NCBI GenBank assembly: GCA_035283685.1
Contig: DATETJ010000009.1
Span: 1-64,000 of the forward strand
DNA length: 64,000 bases
Direction of reading: 5' to 3'
Source: Candidatus Bathyarchaeia archaeon
GTDB lineage: Archaea > Thermoproteota > Bathyarchaeia > Bathyarchaeales > Bathyarchaeaceae
Shown here one piece after another: positions 7,662-16,365 of this stretch. Below the pieces are notes generated by a model. That model was not told the origin of the DNA. It saw only the letters and a program-made list of their open reading frames with translations, and did no database searches. How positions within the stretch are numbered: position 1 is the stretch's first letter; each line of letters starts with the position of its first letter. The position numbers and the translations under genes were made by a program.

Positions 7662-10600
7662 CTAGAGCTTGACCAAGTTTACCCTGAAACCAGTAGTAGT
7701 TGCAGCGCCACTGATGGGGTCGACAACCGGAGCTTTTGTCACATCATCGATTCTGGTCAATTTGTTTACCCATATTCCTGCGCCACGGCTAGGGTCACCG
7801 GCAATTGAGCCTTGACCTTCTATTTCATAGTTGGCGTTGCCGTATGCCCAATGCCCATAATGGAACATCATTGCCACCACGCCTGGTCCCACTCGTTTAG
7901 TAACTCTTACCTTTCCTGTTACTCCTTCCGGCAGCGAGTGAGACACAATCTTAACCATGTCGCCGTCTTTTAGCCCCTCGTTTGCAGCGTCGTCTTCATT
8001 CATTTCGACAGCATTTTCCGGAATGACTTCGCGGGCCCATCGGTAGCCTATAGTCCTAGACTGCGTGTGAAGCCCACTTTTGTATGAGACGCAAACATAC
8101 TTGTAGTCCTTGTCTAAATCATCGAGTGAGTTGCCGTCCATATCTTGTGCAGGGACGTATTGGGCAGAACCCCAAAACGTGTGTTCTCCTGTCTTCCAGT
8201 GCTTCAGCGCAGCAAACTCTTCAACCCAAAAGCGGAAAATGTTTTTCCTTGCATACTTGTGCTGCCCTTGCGCTTCAAACCCAGAGTCTGCTTGCTCAAA
8301 GACTCCGCCACGGACTATGATGTAGCAGACTTTACGCCATTCCTCATCCGACAGAATCGACTTTGCATAATCAACGAACGACTTGGGATAATTGTCCTCA
8401 ACAAATTTCGCCTCCTCATCGCTGGCTGCCTGAACCAATGAAGACGCATTATTGGCAAGGTTAACTATGGCTCTTAGGAAATAGTCTTCAGCTCTATTCA
8501 GTTCCTTGTCTCCAATTTTCAGGAAGCCTAAACAGCTGGGTTTGCCGTGAATGTTTGCAAGTCTCTTTGCGACATCTATCGCAAAGGTTTCAGCACACAC
8601 TGGCCTATCATCATCTCCGCTTACTTTGCCAACCAGTGGCTCTATAGCGGGAACTCGCACGCCTATCCATCTTGCCATGCACGGCGGGTAAGGCGGCATC
8701 AGCCCATACACGCCCTCTAAACCCACCACATCAGGAACTATATAATCGGCGTACATGCTGGTCTCGCTGACTACTGCATCGATTGCAACGTGGATTGGAA
8801 CCTTACTGGTGTCCTTGATTATTTCGATGTACTTGTGCCCAGATGGCATAACGAAAATTGGGTTGCCAAAATATGTTATCAAAATCTTACATGAGTACGG
8901 ATAATTATCTTTGATGCTCTCAAACACTTCAGTCCATAAACCGCCATAGGTTTTCGGAAACCATGGCTTGGTTGCAGGGTATTTCTGACCCGCTGGCTTG
9001 TTGGCATATTCATTCGTGTCTTCATACTTGAACTTCTCTCTAGAGATAGGAGCTTTCTTAGGTGATAGTTTGTCTGGAAATGAGTCGAGATCATAGACGC
9101 CCTTTGTCCAACTAAAGGAAGCAGCCTGAAGATAACCGCCCCTCCAGTTGATATTGCCAATGAGCATGTGAAGGCTTATCATAGCCATCACGGTGTAGAC
9201 ACCGTTGGGTTGGACACCAAAGACGCGGTAGACTAGCATGCCTGCGCTCTTGCCGTAGCTCGTAAACTCCTGTGCCAGCCATTTCAAATCATTGACGTCG
9301 ACTCCGCATATCTGAGCCCACTCATCCATAGTTTTTTCATAAGCCTTATCCTTCAGCATTTGCAATGCGGTTTTTACTTGTATGGTGGCGCCATCTTTGT
9401 CTTGAATCTCGCCTTCAAAGAAAAGCGTTCCATGATCAACCTTGTCGAAAATTTCTGTGCCTGAACCATTCCACACAACATATTTCTCACTATCAGCTGG
9501 GTCTGTTCCCTCAAGATGCTTTCCTCTCAGATACTTGAGGTCGTCAGGGTAGTCTTCAGGTCCTGTAATAACTAGGTAAGGGGCGCCTGTCCAAGCTTTT
9601 TCACTGTCTTTGTTAGCTGAAGTTTCCGTCGTGTTTTCAAGGAAGAACTTGTTGTACCACTTGTTTTCTATAATCCATCTGATCATGCCCATCATTAAGG
9701 CGCCGTCTGTTCCCGGCTTGACTGGAATCCATTTGGTTGCGTTTGTGACGACGTTTCCAGCTCGAGGGTCAACCACAACCAACTTCAGGTCGCCGTTTGC
9801 GAGTCTGTCTGGCAGAATAGCTCCTGCAGGAACTATTGCAGGTTGCCCGGCTGAGTAGGGGTCGCCAAAAGCGATTATGAACTTGGCGTGTTTAATGTCC
9901 ACTCGAAGTTGATCAGCATAATCGTCATTGGTTACTGTGCGAATTTGACCTTCGTACTTATCTTTGCCAATGATTGTCATGGCTTTGTGCGTTGTTTGAA
10001 CTCCATTTGCGCAAATATTGTCATGGGCAATGAAGCTAGCCGATCCTAGTGCGCCAGAAAGCCAGCGTGCATTAAGAAAATCCACTCGACCCGGTTGCCC
10101 TCTGCCGCGGAGAACAACAATTTGGTGAGCCTTGGGGGCGTCTGACGCTTTAAGAACTGCCTCGTTTGCGGGAGTTGTCATGTCAGTCGCTACGTCTTTG
10201 AAGCCTTCAACTTGGACACTCTCGCCTATGTCACTGTAAATGGCGCCACCGTCAACAACCTCCGTGACCAGTTGATCCCAACTTATGGGTTTCCACTTCA
10301 TTGAACCTCGTGGACCCGCTCTTTTCAACGGGATCCTGACTCTGTAGGGATCGTACACGTGGTCTATGCCTGCATTGGCGCCTTTCAGACAAATTCTTCC
10401 TGAATAACTCAAAGAGTCTTTTACAGGAGTGCTATACGGGATTGGGTTCCAAGCATTGTTGTTTGGATGATATGGATTGCCTTCAACCTTAACAACACGT
10501 CCACTAGACGCTTCTATCTGTACTCTGATGCCGCACCTAACGTTACAGCCTAAACAAAGACTGCAAACGTATTTTTCCTGTTCCGATGTGGTTTGAGCCT

Positions 10601-10709
10601 TAGCAGGTCGAAAAACATTGTTCACTAAGCCTTTGCTGACATCAGTGAGCAGGGCAAGGGCTCCAGCTGCGGCTGCTCCCTTTATGAATTCTCGTCTCTT
10701 CATCTTCAT
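7662..10709 (-). CDS. Tat-exported molybdopterin oxidoreductase, tetrathionate/polysulfide reductase type
   Basis: A 1015-residue catalytic subunit of the DMSO-reductase superfamily. It has a twin-arginine leader (MKRREFIKG at 3-11, then an Ala-rich h-region). A [4Fe-4S] motif follows: C52-x2-C55-x3-C59 and C107, with an extra C49. The Mo/W ligand is probably C233 in DNICANG. The C-terminal cofactor-binding domain includes MMFHYGHWAYGN. Length and the long insertions fit TtrA-like tetrathionate reductase better than formate dehydrogenase; thiosulfate, polysulfide or another S/As oxyanion remain possible. It should act outside the membrane and take electrons from the NrfD-ferredoxin fusion encoded three bases upstream. 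AGGAGG precedes the ATG. Confidence 0.88.
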   Translation of the reverse strand: MKMKRREFIKGAAAAGALALLTDVSKGLVNNVFRPAKAQTTSEQEKYVCSLCLGCNVRCGIRVQIEASSGRVVKVEGNPYHPNNNAWNPIPYSTPVKDSLSYSGRICLKGANAGIDHVYDPYRVRIPLKRAGPRGSMKWKPISWDQLVTEVVDGGAIYSDIGESVQVEGFKDVATDMTTPANEAVLKASDAPKAHQIVVLRGRGQPGRVDFLNARWLSGALGSASFIAHDNICANGVQTTHKAMTIIGKDKYEGQIRTVTNDDYADQLRVDIKHAKFIIAFGDPYSAGQPAIVPAGAILPDRLANGDLKLVVVDPRAGNVVTNATKWIPVKPGTDGALMMGMIRWIIENKWYNKFFLENTTETSANKDSEKAWTGAPYLVITGPEDYPDDLKYLRGKHLEGTDPADSEKYVVWNGSGTEIFDKVDHGTLFFEGEIQDKDGATIQVKTALQMLKDKAYEKTMDEWAQICGVDVNDLKWLAQEFTSYGKSAGMLVYRVFGVQPNGVYTVMAMISLHMLIGNINWRGGYLQAASFSWTKGVYDLDSFPDKLSPKKAPISREKFKYEDTNEYANKPAGQKYPATKPWFPKTYGGLWTEVFESIKDNYPYSCKILITYFGNPIFVMPSGHKYIEIIKDTSKVPIHVAIDAVVSETSMYADYIVPDVVGLEGVYGLMPPYPPCMARWIGVRVPAIEPLVGKVSGDDDRPVCAETFAIDVAKRLANIHGKPSCLGFLKIGDKELNRAEDYFLRAIVNLANNASSLVQAASDEEAKFVEDNYPKSFVDYAKSILSDEEWRKVCYIIVRGGVFEQADSGFEAQGQHKYARKNIFRFWVEEFAALKHWKTGEHTFWGSAQYVPAQDMDGNSLDDLDKDYKYVCVSYKSGLHTQSRTIGYRWAREVIPENAVEMNEDDAANEGLKDGDMVKIVSHSLPEGVTGKVRVTKRVGPGVVAMMFHYGHWAYGNANYEIEGQGSIAGDPSRGAGIWVNKLTRIDDVTKAPVVDPISGAATTTGFRVNLVKL

Positions 10710-10712
10710 TCA

Positions 10713-12695
10713 TCATTCCTCCTGATGCACTACGATTGTATTAGCTGCTTTCTTTCCACGTTCAGCGATTTTGTCAGACAACCCCACGTAAAAGACCATA
10801 GGTTTAGCGCCAAGATATGCTTTAAGTCCACTCGTGGGGATTGCATCAACGACTTTTCTGACTGCACTATTCGGATCTTGCATGTCGCCAAAGATGCGAG
10901 CGCCTCCAACACAGGCATCAACGCAAGCTGGCTTCAGCCCTTTCTCGATTCTGTGGAAACAGCCATGGCATTTAACTACGAAGCCATGTTTGGCGTCGGC
11001 TTTGCCGTTCCATGCTTGTGGCCAAGCACCCTTGGGTTCTTCCCAAAGAAAACTTCTCACTTCGTAGGGACACGCGGCCATGCAGTACCTGCAACCTATA
11101 CACCTGTTAACGTCTTGCATCACTATGCCATCTTGTTCCCTCTTGTAAGTTGCGTTCACTGGACAGACTTGAGTGCAGGGTGGATTATCGCAGTGATTGC
11201 ATAGTCTTGGAAGAAAGGTTAATTTCATGTTTGGGTATTTGCCTTCTTCGTGAGTTTCAACCCACGTGTATTGTATTCCCATTGGAACTCCGTTTTCAGA
11301 CTTGCACGCTGCAAAGCAGGCTTGACATCCTATGCAACGTCTAAGATCAAGAACCATAGCCCATTCCTCAACGGTTGACGCTTGCGTAATTGCCTCTTGC
11401 TTTGATAGAAAGATTGAAGAGCCCGGAATACTGGCTAACGCCGCTGCGCCTGCTGTAACGCCCGCCGTTATTCTCAAGAAGTCTCTTCTAGAGACATTGG
11501 ATACGTCTTTTACTTGCGGACCTGATCCTATGTCTTGCACGGCGATCATAGACTTTGGCTTTAGTGCAAGCTGACCGCTTGGCAAGATCGCACCTCTAGA
11601 CGCAAGGAAGGGCAGTATCTTGAGGCCTAATGAAAAGAGCAAAGCACCCAACGCATAAAGGCCAACGGAAACTGCCCATTCGATCATAGTTGGACTGTAT
11701 GCTCCTGCTTCCCCAAGCGGGGAAACAGACAATCCCGAGAGAAGCATTGAGTATCTTTTGACCCATATTCCTCTCATCGCAACTAATGCTACAACGGTTA
11801 AGATAGCCGTTGACTTCCTTGTTTTCGGATACGCTAACAGAGCAAAAACGATTAAGGGAATAGCAATCTCAATCCATATCACTGTCACGTAAGGTCCACT
11901 CAGAACCTGCGACAATGGCCCAAGAATGCTAAACCCTGCCCCATAGCCCACCGTGACCAGCTCCACAAAGATGAAAAAGATGTCGACGAGAATAATAGCG
12001 CCGAGAAAACGTGCAAGTTCTGACGTTAGCTCAGATGAAAACTCGAAGACAGAAAACTTGGAAACCAGGAGTGCTGTTAAAATCAGCAGAGAGACTCCTG
12101 AGACCAAAGCTGAGGACAGGAATATGGGAGCGAGGAGAGAGGTGTTCCAAAGCGGTCGCGCCATTATAACTCCAAAAACCCAAGCCGTAAAAGAATGCGC
12201 AAAAACTGCAAAAGGTATTCCAATTGCAGCAACCAAACTCTTAGCATTTTTCCCGCCACTGCCAGTTATAGTCACAAAGCAGAAAACCAAGCAAAAGCCG
12301 ATGTAAAGTGAAAGTGAAACAAAGTCCAAAACAAGCATCGACGACATATTCGGGTATAGAACAATGTTTAGAAGTCGCTCGGGACGACCTATGTCAGCGG
12401 CTACAAAGAGCATCGCCGGCACAACTGTAACCGTTGCAAGAATCCCCCCGATGTGCAATATTGGCTCGAACAGTTTATTGTTCCACAAGTAAGCTACACT
12501 TATGGCAATCATTATGCCAGTGCTTATTCCAACCAAAAATTCGAAATTCGTGATATACACACCCCATATCATCACATCTCTCATACCAGTTGAGGCAAAT
12601 CCCTGCATATATTGCAGATTCAAGGCGTAAACTCCTAATCCAACCAGCACCAGCAAGATTCCTATCCATCCAAGAAACCGAACACTTTTTCTCAT
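10713..12695 (-). CDS. NrfD-type membrane subunit fused to four-cluster ferredoxin (TtrC-TtrB-like fusion)
   Basis: One 660-residue chain joins two subunits normally made separately. Residues 1-390 form an NrfD/PsrC/TtrC-type quinol-binding membrane domain with roughly nine or ten helices. At 403-404 there is a twin arginine in SRRDFLRITAG followed by an Ala-rich segment, exactly like a Tat leader but internal. Residues 450-600 carry four cysteine groups (CIGCQACFAAC, CNHCDNPPCTQVC, CIGCRYCMAAC, CHGC...ACVDAC) for four [4Fe-4S] clusters, as in TtrB. The role would be quinol oxidation and electron delivery to the catalytic subunit. GGGAGGAG precedes the start. The internal leader suggests the ferredoxin half is exported through Tat after the membrane domain is inserted. 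Confidence 0.9.
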   Translation of the reverse strand: MRKSVRFLGWIGILLVLVGLGVYALNLQYMQGFASTGMRDVMIWGVYITNFEFLVGISTGIMIAISVAYLWNNKLFEPILHIGGILATVTVVPAMLFVAADIGRPERLLNIVLYPNMSSMLVLDFVSLSLYIGFCLVFCFVTITGSGGKNAKSLVAAIGIPFAVFAHSFTAWVFGVIMARPLWNTSLLAPIFLSSALVSGVSLLILTALLVSKFSVFEFSSELTSELARFLGAIILVDIFFIFVELVTVGYGAGFSILGPLSQVLSGPYVTVIWIEIAIPLIVFALLAYPKTRKSTAILTVVALVAMRGIWVKRYSMLLSGLSVSPLGEAGAYSPTMIEWAVSVGLYALGALLFSLGLKILPFLASRGAILPSGQLALKPKSMIAVQDIGSGPQVKDVSNVSRRDFLRITAGVTAGAAALASIPGSSIFLSKQEAITQASTVEEWAMVLDLRRCIGCQACFAACKSENGVPMGIQYTWVETHEEGKYPNMKLTFLPRLCNHCDNPPCTQVCPVNATYKREQDGIVMQDVNRCIGCRYCMAACPYEVRSFLWEEPKGAWPQAWNGKADAKHGFVVKCHGCFHRIEKGLKPACVDACVGGARIFGDMQDPNSAVRKVVDAIPTSGLKAYLGAKPMVFYVGLSDKIAERGKKAANTIVVHQEE

Positions 12696-12780
12696 ATCAT
12701 CTCCTCCCTCTTGTCATCTAAACGGATTTTCTTATGTGTTGTAAGCTAGTATTTATGGATTTTCATCATATAAATAAGAA
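12696..12780 (-). promoter_or_regulatory. Promoter and leader of the molybdoenzyme operon
   Basis: Reading on the minus strand, an AT-rich box CATAAATAC (about 12749-12757) stands some 55-60 bases before the start codon at 12695, with a further TTTATAT upstream near 12768-12774. A very strong ribosome binding site, GGGAGGAG, is next to the ATG. This is where transcription of the four-gene minus-strand series should begin. The box assignment is by eye. Confidence 0.4.
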
Positions 12781-12860
12781 CAAAAAAGCCAATTTAGTGA
12801 GAAAGTCGGAGGCAAACACCAAAAAAAAGGAATAATTAAACCCTCCAAAAGATGGTTTAT

Positions 12861-13988
12861 TCATGTTTTGCGGCGATTTTGGATCAAACGTGCTAACATA
12901 ACGCCTCCAACCAGTCCTAAAACGTAGCCGTATTGAATGCCAACGGAAACCGCAGCCACAAACAAGGCAACGAAAAGCTCTCGCCTATTCAAGGTCACAT
13001 CTCTCACCGCAAATGCGAGCTCCAATCCAGAAAAGAAGAGGAGCACTCCGAGAATGGAAAAAGGAAGCAAACCCAAGACTTGCACTATAGCATTGCCGTA
13101 AAATATGCCGAGGATTACCATAATGACGCCGATAATTATCATGGCTCCACCCGTTCTAGCTCCAAAACGGTAATGCCCAGACAACCCTCCTGCTCCGTGG
13201 CACACAGGTATCCCACCGAGTAAAACTGCAAACACGTTCATGAAACCGTGACTCAACGCCAAACGCCTAACAGAAACCGCGTTCTTGTCTTTGAAGTAAT
13301 CGTGCGAAAGCAGCGACGTAGCCAAAATTGCATTGCCTACCGTGAGAGGTATTTGAGGGAGAGCAAGCAAAATCGTACCCTGCACTATGTCGGTAGCTGT
13401 GGGTAGGCTAAACATCGGAAATCCCATACTGATGCTCTCAGTGAAGATTCTCAGCGGGAAACCGTCAAGAAGGGAGAATCCAACACCTATTGAAATAAGG
13501 ATCAGAGCTGATGGAAATCTTCTGCTCTTGAGGAAAACCAACACAATGACTACGCCAATGAGGGATAGAATCCAACCTATCAGGTAGTCTTTCTGCATAA
13601 ATCTAAATGCAACCAACATCAGATTGAGACCTAAACCTAACTGGATTCCTCGAACAACGCTTTTGGGAGTGAGCCTGTTTATCAGCGCAATGCCATTTGT
13701 GAGTGACAAGATAAGAAAAAAGACCCCAATCACCAGGCCAGCGCCAAGAAGCGATGTCGGAGAATACATTTCGGTAATCATTATGGAAGCTGTAGCCTTC
13801 ATTGGTTGAACGGACATAGGGATGCCGAAAGCCAGACCGGAGTAAATGTAGAGAAGACCAAACGTTAGAAAAATGCCTTTAGGATCTAAACCATTCAGTA
13901 CCACAAGGGCTGTAACAAGGGGAATAAATGTTCCAAGGTCTCCGAACGCTCCAGCCAACTCGTTTCTGTCGAATCGCAACGACACCAT
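12861..13988 (-). CDS. MOT1/SulP-like molybdate (or sulfate) transporter
   Basis: A 375-residue membrane protein of about ten helices. The N-terminus has RNELAGAFGDLGTFIPL and, later, GIPMSVQPMKATASI, both characteristic of the MOT1-type molybdate transporters related to SulP permeases; HGAGGLSGHYRFGARTGG is the second signature. It has no STAS domain, as expected for MOT1. It probably brings molybdate (possibly tungstate or sulfate) into the cell. The position between the molybdoenzyme operon and the tat genes strongly favours molybdate supply. It diverges from tatA across a 151-base intergenic region. Confidence 0.85.
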   Translation of the reverse strand: MVSLRFDRNELAGAFGDLGTFIPLVTALVVLNGLDPKGIFLTFGLLYIYSGLAFGIPMSVQPMKATASIMITEMYSPTSLLGAGLVIGVFFLILSLTNGIALINRLTPKSVVRGIQLGLGLNLMLVAFRFMQKDYLIGWILSLIGVVIVLVFLKSRRFPSALILISIGVGFSLLDGFPLRIFTESISMGFPMFSLPTATDIVQGTILLALPQIPLTVGNAILATSLLSHDYFKDKNAVSVRRLALSHGFMNVFAVLLGGIPVCHGAGGLSGHYRFGARTGGAMIIIGVIMVILGIFYGNAIVQVLGLLPFSILGVLLFFSGLELAFAVRDVTLNRRELFVALFVAAVSVGIQYGYVLGLVGGVMLARLIQNRRKT

Positions 13989-14139
13989 GCTGACAAATCC
14001 GTCCGCTAATTGAAATCGCTTGGAATCCTTGTTTTAGGAAGGTCAGGTCCTGCTTTCCGATATATTTATGATCACAATCATTTAAAGCTAACTTTTTAAG
14101 TTTGAAACATATACAACGTTGATTTCGAGGGTCCTTCGG
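13989..14139. promoter_or_regulatory. Divergent promoter region between the molybdate transporter and tat genes
   Basis: This AT-rich spacer must hold promoters for both the transporter (minus) and the tat genes (plus). TATATTTATG near 14061-14070 reads as a TATA-like box on either strand. ATGAT-CACA-ATCAT at 14068-14081 is an inverted repeat with a 4-base spacer and overlaps that box, making it a candidate operator. GAGGG at 14127-14131 is the likely ribosome binding site for tatA. The regulator is unknown. Confidence 0.4.
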
Positions 14140-14466
14140 ATGCTTGGATGGCAGGAAATCATACTGGTCTTGGCGCTCTTGCTACTCGTCGTTGGACCAG
14201 GCAAACTTCCTGAAATTGCAAGAGAGCTAGGTAAAATCATTGCCGAATTTAGAAAGGCTAGTGGAGGAGTTTCAGACGCCATTGTTTCCTCACAAACAGT
14301 TCCTAGAGAAAGCAAAGAAATCACTGACATAACGCGCAAACTAGGCATAAACACCGAAAGGAGAACGGAAGGAGAAATAACTGGGCAAACAGGTGCAAGC
14401 GTTGGGAAGAGCCAGGTGGAGAGGACCTCAACCGCAGGAATCGAAGAAAGCGAGGTGAAGAATTGA
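14140..14466 (+). CDS. tatA: Twin-arginine translocase subunit TatA/TatB (first copy)
   Basis: A 108-residue TatA-family protein: one N-terminal membrane helix (MLGWQEIILVLALLLLVVG), the GP hinge (GPGKLPEIARELGK) and an amphipathic helix, then a variable hydrophilic tail. TatA oligomers form the pore for folded Tat substrates. ATG 14140 is chosen because GAGGG lies upstream and TatA proteins start this way; an in-frame TTG at 14119 would add seven residues. The long tail could indicate a TatB-like role. The stop codon overlaps the start of the second copy. Confidence 0.88.
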   Translation: MLGWQEIILVLALLLLVVGPGKLPEIARELGKIIAEFRKASGGVSDAIVSSQTVPRESKEITDITRKLGINTERRTEGEITGQTGASVGKSQVERTSTAGIEESEVKN

Positions 14467-14759
14467 TCCTTTTCGATTGGCATATCTTGTCTTCTTTTCT
14501 AAACTTGGGCTGGCCTGAACTAATTCTAGTTCTCGTCATCCTCATCTTCGTTTTTGGGGCAAGCCGTCTTAAAGACATCTCAAAAGCCTTAGGTGAGAGT
14601 GTCAGAGAATTCAGAAGATCAAGCTCGGAAACCCCAGTTGAGGAAAAGGAGAAAGACAAAGCCATACTTGACGCAGCAAAGAAAATGGGAATAGAAACCG
14701 AAGGAAAAAACGTAAAACAAGTCCTAAATGAGATGAACAAGAAAGCCGTGGAAAATTAG
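14463..14759 (+). CDS. tatA: Twin-arginine translocase subunit TatA/TatB (second copy)
   Basis: A 98-residue TatA-family protein. The membrane helix is LGWPELILVLVILIFVFG, followed by the hinge and amphipathic helix ASRLKDISKALGESVREFRR; the usual GP of the hinge is replaced by GAS. It starts at a TTG that overlaps the TGA of the first copy (TTGA), so the two are translationally coupled. Pairs of divergent TatA-like proteins commonly split TatA and TatB-like jobs; which is which cannot be told here. tatC follows 35 bases later. Confidence 0.87.
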   Translation: MILFDWHILSSFLNLGWPELILVLVILIFVFGASRLKDISKALGESVREFRRSSSETPVEEKEKDKAILDAAKKMGIETEGKNVKQVLNEMNKKAVEN

Positions 14760-14794
14760 GACTTTAGACCAACTATCGACCCTAGTGATTTCCG

Positions 14795-15580
14795 ATGCCT
14801 GACGCTAGAGCAGAGTTGACCTTCTGGGAGCACGTAACTGAGCTTCTGCGAAGATTGCGGATTATTTTCATCGCTGTGGCAGTGGCATCAATGTTTGTAA
14901 TGGCTTTTCCAATAAACATCAACTTTGAAAACCTGTCTTTAACGAACCCTTGGACCACAACTGTCGCCGTTTTATTAATCAGAAAAGTGCAAGAAGACCT
15001 TGTCCCGCCTGAGGTTGAGCTTCTTCCAATCAGTTGGTTTGCACCACTTGAAATCTATCTTTTTGTCTCTGTTATGTTGGGCGTTGTAATCAGTTCGCCT
15101 GTTATTATGTACGAAATCTACAAATTCATTAGTCCAGCCTTGCATGAACGTGAAAGAAAGAGCATTTTGACCTTCGTGACTTTTTTTACAAGCCTGTTCG
15201 TCTTTGGTGTGGCATTTGGCTATTTTCTCATAATGCCCATGAGTGTACGCGCTCTACTTCTAGCCTCCAAGTTTCTCGGGCTTCCTCTCAAGTTTGAGTT
15301 CGCCGAGTTCTTCTCGCTTATCATGGGCGGTACACTCCTCTCAGGCTTCATGCTCACGTTCCCAGTGTTCTTCGTCCTGCTGGTGAAAGCTGGAATCTTA
15401 AAGACAAGCCATGTAACTCGAAATCGGAAAACGCTTTATCCAGGAATAATAATACTGATCGCGATTATTGATCCTGATCCAACAATAATCACTGAAGTGA
15501 CGTTATTCATCCCAATCCTAATTCTCACGGAGATCAGTGTCTTGATCGCCAGACGATACGAAAAAAACCGTCAGCCTTGA
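14795..15580 (+). CDS. tatC: Sec-independent protein translocase TatC
   Basis: A 261-residue polytopic TatC, the receptor for twin-arginine signal peptides. It begins with the conserved cytoplasmic stretch ELTFWEHVTELLRRLRI, then has six membrane helices and the signature ISSPVIMYEIYKFISPALHERERK (about residues 102-125). The tract ends in a basic tail. Clustering with the two TatA genes and next to a Tat-dependent molybdoenzyme implies these genes are at least partly dedicated to that enzyme, which alone in the window carries Tat leaders. Confidence 0.93.
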   Translation: MPDARAELTFWEHVTELLRRLRIIFIAVAVASMFVMAFPININFENLSLTNPWTTTVAVLLIRKVQEDLVPPEVELLPISWFAPLEIYLFVSVMLGVVISSPVIMYEIYKFISPALHERERKSILTFVTFFTSLFVFGVAFGYFLIMPMSVRALLLASKFLGLPLKFEFAEFFSLIMGGTLLSGFMLTFPVFFVLLVKAGILKTSHVTRNRKTLYPGIIILIAIIDPDPTIITEVTLFIPILILTEISVLIARRYEKNRQP

Positions 15581-15822
15581 TCCCTATGGCATTCTAGGCA
15601 ACGCTCAGGAAGGAAATCTGTCTTGGACCAGCAATTTACTCATTCAGTTGCTGATTAGTTCTTCAGGACTCCCGCTAACCCAAGCAATTTGCTAAAACGA
15701 AAAAAGGAGAAAGAACATGGGAGATTTCGATTCTGGAATATTGTTCTAGATGAAACACTCCTTTAGAGTCTGGCTAGCTCTGTTTTCTAAATGAGGACTA
15801 TAGAAGGGAGTTATAGAGCATT

Positions 15823-16194
15823 TTGTCAGTTGGAGACAATTTACACAAACGTCGAGACCACATGTTCATCATGGCGGAAATACTGGAAGTCACTATAGAT
15901 GGAGCTCTAAAGACCCAGGTCATGTACCGAGCTAACCTCAGCTTTGCCCAGCTGAACGAATACTTGAAACTCATGCTAGACCTGAAACTTCTGGAAACGG
16001 TCAAGAACAGCGAGAGGACTTTTTACAAAACCACTTCTAAGGGCGTGCGCTACCTTCAGAGCTACCGAGAACTCCGCGATTTGTTAAAGAAAGAACGCAG
16101 CGGCAACGATTCAAACAATGGAAACGGAAACAACGGCGTCTACTTAGTGAAACGCGGCTCACAAGTGATATGCAACAAAGGACCATTCTACTAA
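15823..16194 (+). CDS. Archaeal winged-helix transcriptional regulator (HTH_45 type)
   Basis: A 123-residue protein with a single winged helix of the archaeal HTH_45 / ArnR1-like type: KRRDHMFIMAEILEVTIDGA, then KTQVMYRANLSFAQLNEYLK (recognition helices), then a wing around ERTFYKTTSKGVRYLQSY. A low-complexity Asn/Gly linker leads to a short C-terminal tail containing one Cys. TTG 15823 is preferred to ATG 15862 because it keeps the KRRD segment typical of the family and GAAGGGAG lies upstream. It stands alone downstream of tatC; its target is unknown. Confidence 0.8.
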   Translation: MSVGDNLHKRRDHMFIMAEILEVTIDGALKTQVMYRANLSFAQLNEYLKLMLDLKLLETVKNSERTFYKTTSKGVRYLQSYRELRDLLKKERSGNDSNNGNGNNGVYLVKRGSQVICNKGPFY

Positions 16195-16365
16195 GAATCC
16201 CTGAGAATTTTTCCGCCACGCAGCTACGCATGAATCAGCAAACGGCTTCTCTAAACGGCAGTAGTTTCGCATGGCTCACTGTAAACCCTTGATTTCCTTT
16301 TCATCTCAACGCTTTTGAAGACTGCCGCAGGAACCTTCACTTCCTTCAAACCGTTGTGATCCCAT

